Part shown: piece after piece, positions 26,435 to 34,660 of the stretch | How positions within the stretch are numbered: position 1 is the first letter of the stretch | How the letters are laid out: every line of letters begins with the position of its first letter | The notes under the pieces: generated by a model | What the model was told of the DNA's origin: nothing | The model's input: only the letters and a program-made list of their open reading frames with translations | Database searches by the model: none | NCBI GenBank assembly: GCA_903889565.1 | Contig: CAISYC010000061.1 | Location: forward strand, 62,001 to 126,000 | Direction of reading: 5' to 3' | DNA from: an uncultured beta proteobacterium | GTDB taxonomy: Bacteria; Pseudomonadota; Gammaproteobacteria; Burkholderiales; SG8-41 | Length of the DNA stretch: 64,000 nucleotides | Program-made: the position numbers and the translations under genes

Positions 26435-27838
26435 TCAGCGTGTGGCTGCGCAAGCGGCGCCGCGGCAGAGCAAATAGAGATCGTTGGCGGCCAGCGGATA
26501 GTGTTTGAACGTTTGGCCGAGCTTCGCATCCTCTTCGTAGGCAATGACGAAACCGGACTCCCACGCGGCCGGCGGCACCTGCAGGGGCGGTGCCGGCTGC
26601 ATATACGCATCAATGTAGCCGGCGACGCTCATGCCGCTGGCGCTGACATCGGTGACATAAAGCGGCTGCCCGGCGGTCAATGCAATGATGTCGCGCGCGG
26701 CCAACGCATAGTTCTCGCCGCGATAATGACTTTGGTAATACGGGAACAGCAGAACGACCGCAATCACCTTGAACACCAGCATGCCGCCCAGCCAGCGCCG
26801 CGAGGACAAAACCGCGGTTTCACCCGCGCGCCAGAGCACGATCGCGGCGGCCAGTGCGACCAGCGGATACACGGGCACGAGATAGCGGATCGCGCCCAGC
26901 GGCGCCAGCCAATAGGGCAGGTACGACAAAGCGGCGATCGCAATCGCCGTCATCAGCACCGGATCGCCTTTCAAGCCCACACCGCGGCGCCACGCAAAAT
27001 AGATTGCGAGCGGTAGCGCCGGTGACATGCGCAGCAGCGATTCGGTTGGAAATCCCGCCAGTTGCTGCATGTATTGCCACGGGCCCGCCGGCAGCAGCTT
27101 GGCGACAATTTCGGAAAACATGCGCGTGCCCTGACCCGCGTTTACCGGCACCCAGTGCAGCCAGGCGACCGGCGCCAATACTGCAACGACGTGCAATGCG
27201 ATCGGCAACGGGCTGAGCAATACGCGGCGGCCGTTCGCTGAAAATAACAACACAAACGCCGCGGTCGCATAAAACACATAAGCCGTGAACGCCTTGCTCA
27301 TGAAGGCACAGATGAGGCTCAACACGGCCAGCACAATAAATCGCGGCCGCTCTTCCGCACAGGCCACCCATAAGGCCGCGACGGCGCCGAACACGAACAT
27401 GCCGAACAACGGATCGACATAGGCCAGCCAGCCGCGATACAACGCGACATCCGCCATCGTCAGATAGATCAGCGCGGCAAACCATGCCAGCGCCCGGTCA
27501 TGCAACAGCCGCCGCGTCAGCCAGCCGAGAATGCCGGCGGTGGCGAGCGTCGAGGCAATCGTAATCGCGCGCGCCACCGGCAGCATGTACTGCCAGCCCG
27601 CCAGCGAGGCGAACGGAATGATCAGCCAGTTGTAGAGCGGATTGTGCTGCAGGTTGGCGCCGTACATGTGCTGGCGGATCCAGTCGCAGTTGGTCCACAT
27701 CTCAAGCGCGGAAATCGGAAAAATCGCCTCCTCGCCGACGTAGTAAAACGCCAGCGCCGGTGCGAAACTCACGGCCGCGAGTATCACCAGCCAGCGCAGC
27801 GCCAGCGTGTTCGACATCGGTGACTGGCAATTATTCAT
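26435..27838 (-). CDS. ArnT/PMT-like membrane glycosyltransferase (GT-C)
   Basis: 467 residues. A first helix is followed by G-E-E-A-I-F-P-I-S-A, a loop where GT-C enzymes keep a catalytic acidic pair (D/E-E), and later H-N-P-L-Y-N-W-L. About ten further hydrophobic segments follow. The ATG at 27838 has an AGGGC ribosome site; earlier in-frame ATGs lie in or near the neighbouring gene. GT-C enzymes use polyprenyl-phosphate sugars on the periplasmic side. A GtrB/ArnC-like synthase and a small EamA transporter lie upstream in the same block, so a lipid-linked sugar donor chain is plausible. Confidence 0.75.
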   Translation of the reverse strand: MNNCQSPMSNTLALRWLVILAAVSFAPALAFYYVGEEAIFPISALEMWTNCDWIRQHMYGANLQHNPLYNWLIIPFASLAGWQYMLPVARAITIASTLATAGILGWLTRRLLHDRALAWFAALIYLTMADVALYRGWLAYVDPLFGMFVFGAVAALWVACAEERPRFIVLAVLSLICAFMSKAFTAYVFYATAAFVLLFSANGRRVLLSPLPIALHVVAVLAPVAWLHWVPVNAGQGTRMFSEIVAKLLPAGPWQYMQQLAGFPTESLLRMSPALPLAIYFAWRRGVGLKGDPVLMTAIAIAALSYLPYWLAPLGAIRYLVPVYPLVALAAAIVLWRAGETAVLSSRRWLGGMLVFKVIAVVLLFPYYQSHYRGENYALAARDIIALTAGQPLYVTDVSASGMSVAGYIDAYMQPAPPLQVPPAAWESGFVIAYEEDAKLGQTFKHYPLAANDLYLLCRGAACAATR

Positions 27839-27873
27839 GGTGCCCTGTGCAATGTGCGGCCGCTGCCGCGGCA

Positions 27874-29082
27874 TCAATCCGGCGCGTACAAACCGGCGGC
27901 GAGTTTAGTCGAATTACCGCCAGCCTTCCAAAACCGTTCGAATATCCGCGCATAGCAGGCAGGCAGGGCGTGGTGTTCATCGACAAATTCCGGCGCCGTG
28001 CAGCCGTAGCGCTCGGACTGGCCGGCATCAATGATCTGGACGTTAGTTTCGCGCGCCCATTGCGCCAGTTGCTGCTTGGTCCGCGCCAGTTGCACCGCGG
28101 TCTGCGGCGCGTCGAGGAACGCGCGCTCCATGCCGGGCAACAGCGGCGGCAGGATTAGCAACAGACGGCCGCCGGCCTGACGCAGCTTGCCGGCGAGCTG
28201 CGCGAGGCGTTCGAGCAGCAGCGGATTGGGCAGGCCATCCGACTTGATCAGGTCGACCGCGTACTTCGAACTCGGCACCACCGCGCTCGCAATCAGCGCA
28301 TCAACGCGACGCGGCGCAACCGGATCGAGATTGGCGAAAGTGGCGCTGCCGTCGTAGCGAAAGCCGGTGCAGCTGCCACGGAAGATGGTGTCGAAATCGC
28401 GCGCCGGCAAACCGTCGGCGCAGCGATAGTCCTCGCCGGCATCCTGCAAAAACATCGCGCGGAAGGCGCCGGCGGGCGCCGGCGCGCGCGCGATCTGGCC
28501 AATAATTCCAAAAAGATTCTTCACGCGCGGCAACGACAACGCGTCCTGCAGTTGATCGGCTACCGACACTTTGGTGCGCTGCGCCGGAGCATCGGCTTCG
28601 GGTGGCGCCACCGTGATCTGCCCGGGCGCCGCCGGCGCGTGATAAATGAAGCCGAGCGCCCAATCCAGCGGCACGACCGCGAGCTTCAGTTGCGCGGCAT
28701 GCTTCTCCTGCAGGTATTCCGCTTCACCGAGCGCCATCGGCAATTCGTTGCCGGTCTGCGAAAAATTGTAGATCGCGATGCCGTCGGGAAACATCGCCTG
28801 CGTCACGCCCATCATGGTCGACGAGCCGAACACGACTGCATTGATTTCCGGCAAGCGGTCAAACAACCGCGCCGACTTGAACGGGCGATTGGCCGACAGC
28901 GGCGGCGCATAGGTGACGCCATGCGTGGCCTGTTGCCAGCGGCTCGCCTGCTGCACGACATCAGCGCCGCCGAGACTGCGCAGGCCCAGCAGATAGTTCA
29001 GCGCAACCACGGGCAGCAGCACCGTCGCGGCAAGCGCAACGAAAACCATAACGTAGCGACGGTAGGCGTGTGGTTCGCGCAT
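27874..29082 (-). CDS. AlgJ/AlgX-like SGNH-fold protein, putative polysaccharide O-acetyltransferase partner
   Basis: 402 residues with one N-terminal hydrophobic segment at about 10-32, consistent with a signal anchor to the periplasm. The V-V-F-G-S-S-T-M-M-G block resembles the SGNH nucleophile elbow. The V-D-E-H-H near the C-terminus could supply the Asp-His pair. Proteins of this kind act with an MBOAT membrane partner to transfer acetyl to exported polysaccharides, and the MBOAT gene directly precedes it with a one-base overlap. The exact polymer is unknown. Confidence 0.75.
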   Translation of the reverse strand: MREPHAYRRYVMVFVALAATVLLPVVALNYLLGLRSLGGADVVQQASRWQQATHGVTYAPPLSANRPFKSARLFDRLPEINAVVFGSSTMMGVTQAMFPDGIAIYNFSQTGNELPMALGEAEYLQEKHAAQLKLAVVPLDWALGFIYHAPAAPGQITVAPPEADAPAQRTKVSVADQLQDALSLPRVKNLFGIIGQIARAPAPAGAFRAMFLQDAGEDYRCADGLPARDFDTIFRGSCTGFRYDGSATFANLDPVAPRRVDALIASAVVPSSKYAVDLIKSDGLPNPLLLERLAQLAGKLRQAGGRLLLILPPLLPGMERAFLDAPQTAVQLARTKQQLAQWARETNVQIIDAGQSERYGCTAPEFVDEHHALPACYARIFERFWKAGGNSTKLAAGLYAPD

Positions 29083-30638
29083 CAGAACTGGAAGTAAAGA
29101 AATTCGGACTGCCGGTGCAGGTTGAACAGCGACAAGGTGAACAGCGCCACTGCGATTGCCGCGAACACCGCAGTCGGCCGCCAGGCCAGGCGCACCGCGC
29201 GCATCTCAGCCGGCAGCCCGAGCGCGGGGCGATGCGCGGCCAACAACTGCTGGGTATTCGGCGCAAACCATACAAACAGCAGCAGAATCCAGATCCAGTT
29301 GATCAGACCACCGCTGACAAGATCGCGCGTATCGCCGAACACCACGCCCTGCGCCGCCAGCCACTGGCCGAAGGCACCCCACTTCGGCAACCAGAAATCC
29401 GGCAGCACCAGGCCGTTGAAACCGGCCATCGCTTTGAGCATGACGACTGCGGAATTCATATTGCTGGCACGAAAGACCACCCACGCAATGACCACGGCAA
29501 CGAAAGTCAGCAGGCAGCCCGCCACGCGGCCGCCGGCGCTTGAACCACTCACATCGCGGCCAAGACGCCGCCACAGTGCCTGCCAGCCGTGATTGATCGC
29601 CAGATAAGCGCCGTGCAATGCGCCCCACAGCACAAAAGTCCAGCCCGCGCCGTGCCACAGCCCGCCCAGCACCATGGTGATCATCAGATTGAAATAGCGC
29701 CGGCGCGGCCCCTTGCGATTGCCGCCGAGCGGCACGTAGAGATAGTCGCGCAGAAAACGCGACAGCGTCATGTGCCAGCGCCGCCAGAAATCGATGATAT
29801 TGACCGCTTTGTAGGGCGAATGAAAATTCAGCGGCAGCACGACACCGAATAAACGCGACAAACCGATCGCCATGTCCGAGTAACCGGAAAAATCGAAATA
29901 CAGCTGGAAGGTGTAGGCGAGCGCGCCGCCCCAGGCTTCGAGTGCGGTGAGCGTCACGCCCGCCGATGCCGCGTCGAATACCGGCCGCGCGTAGCCGCCC
30001 ATCGGGTCGGCCAGCATCACCTTCTTGAACAGGCCGATGGCGAAGATGGTCAGACCGACCGCCGCATTCTCGAAACTGAAGCGGTAGGTCGCCGCGCGCT
30101 CGAACTGCGGCATCATCTCGGCGTGATGCAGCACCGGGCCCGCGATCAGATGCGGAAAATAGGTGACGAACAAACCGTAATGAATAAAGTTGTACTCACG
30201 CGCCTTGCCCATATAGACATCGGCGAGAAAGGCAATCTGCGTAAACGTGAAAAACGAAATACCCAGCGGCAGTATGATCTCGCCGAACGACCAGCTGGTG
30301 CCGGCGAGCTGATTGACGCTCGACAGGAAGAAGTTTGCATACTTGTAATACGCAAGCAGCGTTAGATTGGCGCCGATCGCCACGATCATTGCCGTTTTGG
30401 CGCGATGGTGCGCGCCCTCGCTCACCGCACGACCGATCAGCGTGCCGCAAAAATAATTGAAGCCGATCGATACCACAAGCAAACCGACATACAGCGGATT
30501 CCACCAGCCGTAGAAAAATAACGAAGCGGCGGCCAGCCAAGCCGCGGCGTAGCGCGGGCCGATGCGCCCCAACACAAAAAAGCCCGCCAAGCTTACGGGC
30601 AGGAACGCAAATATAAATACGTAGGAATTAAACAGCAT
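29082..30638 (-). CDS. MBOAT family O-acyltransferase (AlgI-like)
   Basis: 518 residues with about eleven membrane helices. It starts M-L-F-N-S-Y-V-F-I-F-A-F-L-P, the recurrent opening of AlgI-type MBOATs. It carries F-W-R-R-W-H-M-T-L-S-R-F and then G-L-W-H-G-A-G-W, the His region required in this family. The protein would bring acetyl groups across the inner membrane. The stop overlaps the SGNH gene start as TGATG, so the pair acts together in O-acetylation. An LPS or O-antigen target is inferred from the surrounding genes. Confidence 0.9.
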   Translation of the reverse strand: MLFNSYVFIFAFLPVSLAGFFVLGRIGPRYAAAWLAAASLFFYGWWNPLYVGLLVVSIGFNYFCGTLIGRAVSEGAHHRAKTAMIVAIGANLTLLAYYKYANFFLSSVNQLAGTSWSFGEIILPLGISFFTFTQIAFLADVYMGKAREYNFIHYGLFVTYFPHLIAGPVLHHAEMMPQFERAATYRFSFENAAVGLTIFAIGLFKKVMLADPMGGYARPVFDAASAGVTLTALEAWGGALAYTFQLYFDFSGYSDMAIGLSRLFGVVLPLNFHSPYKAVNIIDFWRRWHMTLSRFLRDYLYVPLGGNRKGPRRRYFNLMITMVLGGLWHGAGWTFVLWGALHGAYLAINHGWQALWRRLGRDVSGSSAGGRVAGCLLTFVAVVIAWVVFRASNMNSAVVMLKAMAGFNGLVLPDFWLPKWGAFGQWLAAQGVVFGDTRDLVSGGLINWIWILLLFVWFAPNTQQLLAAHRPALGLPAEMRAVRLAWRPTAVFAAIAVALFTLSLFNLHRQSEFLYFQF

Positions 30639-30681
30639 GCCGGCAAGCGTCTAAACCGGAGCAGCGGCAAGGCGCCGCCTG

Positions 30682-31833
30682 CTATTGGTCAAAACCACGC
30701 GCGGCGTAAAACGCCTTGACGGTATCGATCACCGCATCGACCTCGGCATCGGTGATGCCGTAATAAATCGGCAGACGCAGCAGACGCGCCGCCAGATCGT
30801 CGGTAACGGTAAAGCTGCCGCTGGCGCGGCCCCAGCGCTGGCCGCCGGGCGAAGAATGCAACGGCACGTAATGCGACACCGACAGCATGTCGCGTGCCTT
30901 CAGGTGCGCCGCCAGCGCCATGCGGGTGGCGAGCGAATCCGGCAGCACATAGAAGATATGCGCATTGGCGACGCGATCGCCGTACTCCGCGCGCGGCAAC
31001 TCGAACGCGCCGGCTTTGGCCAGCGCCGACAATCCCGCGTAATAACGCGCCCAGATCGCGCGCCGCCGCGCGATCACTTCGTCGCCATGCGCGAGTTGCG
31101 CCTCGAGAAAGGCCGCCACCAGTTCGCTCGGCAGAAACGACGAACCGATATCGACCCAGGTGTATTTATCGACCTCGCCGCGCAGAAAGCGGCTGCGGTT
31201 GGTACCCTTCTCGCGGACGATTTCAGCACGTTCGATGAAACGCTCGTCGTTGATCAGCAAGGCGCCGCCCTCGCCACTGATCAGATTCTTGGTCTCGTGA
31301 AAACTGATGCAGCCGAAATGGCCGATGGTGCCGAGATTGCGCCCCTTGTAAGTGGCCAGCAATGCCTGCGCGGCATCCTCGACCACCAGCAGATTGTGAC
31401 GGTTGGCGATGTCCATGATCGCGTCCATCTCGCAAGCAACGCCGGCATAATGCACGACGGCAATCGCTTTGGTGCGCGGCGTGATCGCCGCTTCGATCAG
31501 ACGCTCGTCGATATTCACGGTATCGGCGCGCACATCGACAAACACCGGCACCGCGCCGCGCAGGGCGAAGGCATTGGCGGTTGAAACGAAGGTGTACGAC
31601 GGCATGATAACTTCGTCGCCGGGCGCGAGATCGCACAGGATCGCCGCCATTTCGAGCGCCCCGGTGCAGGAATGGGTCAGCAGCGCCTTGCGGCAGCCGA
31701 GCCGGTCTTCCAGCCATTGCTGACTGCGCTTGGTGTAATAGCCGTCGCCCGACAAATGTCCGCGCGCCAGCGCGTCGGCGATGTTGGCGAGTTCGGCGCC
31801 GACCGCGGTCGGCTTGTTGAAAGGAATTTTCAT
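30682..31833 (-). CDS. wecE: dTDP-4-amino-4,6-dideoxygalactose transaminase-like (WecE/RffA)
   Basis: 383 residues, close to E. coli WecE (376). PLP features are H-S-C-T-G-A-L near the phosphate site, E-D-A-A-Q (Asp153) and F-H-E-T-K-N-L with the Schiff-base Lys182. The enzyme aminates dTDP-4-keto-6-deoxyglucose to dTDP-Fuc4N. The WecD-like acetyltransferase two genes upstream would make dTDP-Fuc4NAc. I chose ATG 31833; the longer open frame runs into the upstream methyltransferase. The dTDP-glucose synthase and dehydratase that supply the keto-sugar are not obvious next to it. Confidence 0.88.
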   Translation of the reverse strand: MKIPFNKPTAVGAELANIADALARGHLSGDGYYTKRSQQWLEDRLGCRKALLTHSCTGALEMAAILCDLAPGDEVIMPSYTFVSTANAFALRGAVPVFVDVRADTVNIDERLIEAAITPRTKAIAVVHYAGVACEMDAIMDIANRHNLLVVEDAAQALLATYKGRNLGTIGHFGCISFHETKNLISGEGGALLINDERFIERAEIVREKGTNRSRFLRGEVDKYTWVDIGSSFLPSELVAAFLEAQLAHGDEVIARRRAIWARYYAGLSALAKAGAFELPRAEYGDRVANAHIFYVLPDSLATRMALAAHLKARDMLSVSHYVPLHSSPGGQRWGRASGSFTVTDDLAARLLRLPIYYGITDAEVDAVIDTVKAFYAARGFDQ

Positions 31834-31835
31834 GT

Positions 31836-32705
31836 TCAATCGATACGTTGCGCCAGCAGCAGACGCGAGCCGCCGGCAGGAAAACGGATGCCCAGGCGGA
31901 TCAACCGGCGTTCGAAGGCCAGCACCGACCCGAGCACGAAATTGGCAAAGCGACCGACGCGCAGCTCGGCCAGCACGTCGTAATCGCCGCGCGGCGCCGG
32001 ACGCGCCCGGCGCGACAGTGCCAGCAAGGGCAACAACAGGGATACAAACGAGGTTGTCATGATGATACTGAATCCGGCCCGGGTTACCTTGTCCGCGATC
32101 TCCGCCGCCTCGTAGCGGCGCACATGATGCGCGTGTTCGTCGTAACGGCTCCACAGAAAACGATGTTGTGGCACGGTGATCAGCAAACCGCCGCCGGGCC
32201 GCAAGGCGCGCGCAGCCTGCGCCAGCACGCGCTCATCGTCTTCGATATGCTCCAACACGTCGAACATGCCGATGATATCAAAGTGCCCGACGAAGGGGAT
32301 GGCGCGCGCGTCCATCTGGAACAACGCCGCCTGCGGCACCCGACTTGCGGCGAACGGCAAGCCGCGACTGGAAATTTCGCTCGCGTAAAGGTTCAGCTGC
32401 GGACGCACCGCCGCCACGCCGGCAAGCACATAGCCGGTACCGCAGCCGATTTCGAGATAATCGCGCGCCTGCGGAAAATAACCCAACGCCCAGCCCAACA
32501 ATGCATTGCGCGCGCGAAACCAGTAATTGCCTGCCTCCAACCGATAGAGATCGGCGAAATAGCTGTCGTCGTAGCCTTCGTTATCAATGGCGAGATCGGG
32601 CGCAAACGCCGGGAAGCCATCGATTTCACGCGGTTGATGGCCGCAAAGACTGCAATGCCAATTCGTCGCGCGGTTTTCCGCCTCGCAGCGCGGGCAAACC
32701 CTCAA
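31836..32705 (-). CDS. Class I SAM-dependent methyltransferase with N-terminal zinc ribbon
   Basis: 289 residues. The start is TTG at 32705, overlapping the EamA stop as TTGA; an ATG start would put about 57 residues of non-family sequence in front. C-P-R-C and C-S-L-C pairs form a zinc ribbon at the N-terminus. The SAM core Y-L-E-I-G-C-G-T-G-Y-V follows, then F-D-V-L-E-H-I-E-D-D and an F-L-W-S-x-Y-D-E-H-A-H-H-x-R-R segment typical of this group. It sits between wecE and EamA genes. The substrate may be a lipid-linked sugar. Confidence 0.82.
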   Translation of the reverse strand: MRVCPRCEAENRATNWHCSLCGHQPREIDGFPAFAPDLAIDNEGYDDSYFADLYRLEAGNYWFRARNALLGWALGYFPQARDYLEIGCGTGYVLAGVAAVRPQLNLYASEISSRGLPFAASRVPQAALFQMDARAIPFVGHFDIIGMFDVLEHIEDDERVLAQAARALRPGGGLLITVPQHRFLWSRYDEHAHHVRRYEAAEIADKVTRAGFSIIMTTSFVSLLLPLLALSRRARPAPRGDYDVLAELRVGRFANFVLGSVLAFERRLIRLGIRFPAGGSRLLLAQRID

Positions 32706-33064
32706 CCCTGACTCCCGACGATGATGCCGAGCACCACCAGCGCAGCGCCGACGATTTTGAGCGGCGTGATCGCCTCGTTGAAGAATACGCCGCTCAAGAC
32801 GATGACCAGCACAAAGGCCAGCGTCGTGAACGGATAGGCATGTGACAGCGGCAGCTTGGTCATCGCCGCCATCCACGTCACCGAAGCCAGCAGGGCGGCA
32901 GCAAGGCCGGACAAAATCCAGGGGTTGAGCAGCAGGCGCGCCAGAAAGGCGATTTTCTCACCGCCATCCGCCGGCAGTGCGCCGGCCTGCAGCACCTGCC
33001 ATTTGATCACGATCTGCCCGTAAACCGTCAGCAGTACCGTGCACAGCACATAAACGTAACTCAT
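32702..33064 (-). CDS. Small EamA/DMT-family transporter (ArnE/F-like)
   Basis: 120 residues with four hydrophobic segments, half the size of a ten-helix EamA protein. It has the P-L-S-H-A-Y-P-F-T segment and a final V-G-A-A-L-V-V-L-G-I helix of the SMR/EamA group. ArnE/ArnF proteins of this size flip undecaprenyl-phosphate aminoarabinose, so flipping of a polyprenyl-phosphate sugar made by the upstream GT2 is a reasonable guess. It overlaps the WecD-like gene as ATGA and the methyltransferase as TTGA. Confidence 0.75.
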   Translation of the reverse strand: MSYVYVLCTVLLTVYGQIVIKWQVLQAGALPADGGEKIAFLARLLLNPWILSGLAAALLASVTWMAAMTKLPLSHAYPFTTLAFVLVIVLSGVFFNEAITPLKIVGAALVVLGIIVGSQG

Positions 33065-33735
33065 GCGACCACCCGATGGTAGATGTCGACCGGCTTGCGG
33101 AATCGAAAGCCGAGCGACGAATACAGATTGATCACAGCGATATTGGTAAACGAGATCGAACTGCGAATCTCCGTCTGGCCCTGCTCAAACAGATGGCGGC
33201 AAACCGCGCTCCAGAAATATTTGGCCAGACCACGGCCGCGGTGCGCTTCGCCCATCGCGTGCAGAATCAGGCTGCCGTTGCTGTGCGCGATAAAGCCGGC
33301 GACTTCTCCTTTGAACAGCAGCCCCAGCACGCGCCCCTCGCCATGCAACTGGCGCAGCCAGTTTTCGTATCGCAGGTCGGCCCGCTTCGGATCGATGTTG
33401 AAATCGCGGTGAAAGCGCCCGTGCAAAAAAGCGCTGCGGCAGATGGCGGCGACCGGTTCGAGCGCAACCTGCGCGCTGAACGACACCTCCGGATGGTCGA
33501 AACGGGCGAGCTTGTCAGGCGTGCACCACGGCTCGATCAAGGTGTCGCAATAATAAAAACCGGCGTCGTGCAGGTAACGCTTGTCGGCGAGCGGCTCGAC
33601 CTTGGCGGTGTAATGCCCCGGGCGGTCAAGCGCAGTCTGCACACTGTGCGCATCAGGGGCGACGATTTCATAACAATCGACGCCAAGTGCCGCGCTGTCC
33701 CACGGTACCGGCCGGATCCGGTTCGCCTCACTCAT
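33061..33735 (-). CDS. WecD-like GNAT acetyltransferase (dTDP-fucosamine acetyltransferase type)
   Basis: 224 residues, the same length as E. coli WecD. The opening W-D-S-A-A-L-G-V and the F-H-G-R-F-H-R-D segment match the WecD N-domain. The acetyl-CoA loop is H-R-G-R-G-L-A. The enzyme would acetylate the 4-amino group of dTDP-Fuc4N made by the WecE-like enzyme. The gene overlaps the preceding GT2 by 8 bases and the EamA gene by 4, so these are coupled. Its substrate is inferred from wecE nearby. Confidence 0.8.
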   Translation of the reverse strand: MSEANRIRPVPWDSAALGVDCYEIVAPDAHSVQTALDRPGHYTAKVEPLADKRYLHDAGFYYCDTLIEPWCTPDKLARFDHPEVSFSAQVALEPVAAICRSAFLHGRFHRDFNIDPKRADLRYENWLRQLHGEGRVLGLLFKGEVAGFIAHSNGSLILHAMGEAHRGRGLAKYFWSAVCRHLFEQGQTEIRSSISFTNIAVINLYSSLGFRFRKPVDIYHRVVA

Positions 33736-34654
33736 CGAAGGTCTTGTGGTTAATCACGTAGAGCGGCCGGCGTTTGGTCTCGTCATAGGTTTTGCCGAGA
33801 TAAATACCGATGATGCCGAGGATCGCGATGGTGACCCCGCCCATGAAATAGATCGAAACGATCAGGCTGCTCCAGCCGGTCACCGGCGAGCCGTGAAACA
33901 GCGCCAGAAACAAAATATAGAGGCCGTATAAAAACGCGCAGGTCGCGATGAAAAAACCGAGGCGGATCGCCAGTCGCAACGGTTTATCCGAATAGGCGAT
34001 GATGGTTTCGGCGCCGAGCTGCCACAGTTTCGAGAAGGTATAGGTCGAACTGCCGTCGAAGCGTTCATCGTGTTGCACATCGATGCTGGCCGCCGGGAAT
34101 CCCATCCAGTTGATCAGGCTGCCGAAGAATCGCGAACGCTCGCGCATATTGCGGTAATTGCGAATGACTTTGCGCGACAGGATCCGGTAATTGCCGGCCT
34201 GCGGGTCGTAGTCCATGTCCGCGAGCCAACTGAAAGTGCGGTAATACAGCCACGACGACAGCCGCTTGAGCGCGGGGTCGCTGCGCTTGCCGCGCCGCGC
34301 GACGACAATTTCATGGCCTTCGCATGCTTTGGCGTAAAGCCGCGGAATTTCCTCCGGACGGTCCTGCAGATCGCAGTCCATCACCACCACCCAATCGCCG
34401 TCGCAATGATCGAGCCCGGCCGTGATGCCGCAGTGCTGGCCGAAATTGCGGCTGAACTGGATGCCTCTGACGCGCGCATCGCGTTTCGCCAGTCCCGCAA
34501 TCAGCGGCCACGATCGATCGCCGCCGCAGTCTTCGACCAGCACGAGTTCAAAATCGGCCGTAATCGGCTCCAGCGCGGCCTTGAGCCGCCGATACAGCTC
34601 GTCCAAGCAATTCTCTGCACGGTAAACCGGAATGACGACGGAGATATGCGCCAT
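33728..34654 (-). CDS. Polyprenyl-phosphate glycosyltransferase (GtrB/ArnC/DPM1-like GT2)
   Basis: 308 residues. The N-terminal GT2 domain has V-V-I-P-V-Y-R, V-E-D-C-G-G and the metal motif M-D-C-D-L-Q-D-R-P-E-E. Two C-terminal membrane helices follow (about 230-290). This is the GtrB/ArnC layout, which makes undecaprenyl-phosphate hexose on the cytoplasmic face. Downstream are a small EamA protein and an ArnT-like GT-C protein that could flip and use the product. The gene ends 8 bases inside the WecD-like gene. Confidence 0.88.
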   Translation of the reverse strand: MAHISVVIPVYRAENCLDELYRRLKAALEPITADFELVLVEDCGGDRSWPLIAGLAKRDARVRGIQFSRNFGQHCGITAGLDHCDGDWVVVMDCDLQDRPEEIPRLYAKACEGHEIVVARRGKRSDPALKRLSSWLYYRTFSWLADMDYDPQAGNYRILSRKVIRNYRNMRERSRFFGSLINWMGFPAASIDVQHDERFDGSSTYTFSKLWQLGAETIIAYSDKPLRLAIRLGFFIATCAFLYGLYILFLALFHGSPVTGWSSLIVSIYFMGGVTIAILGIIGIYLGKTYDETKRRPLYVINHKTFDE

Positions 34655-34660
34655 GAAGTG

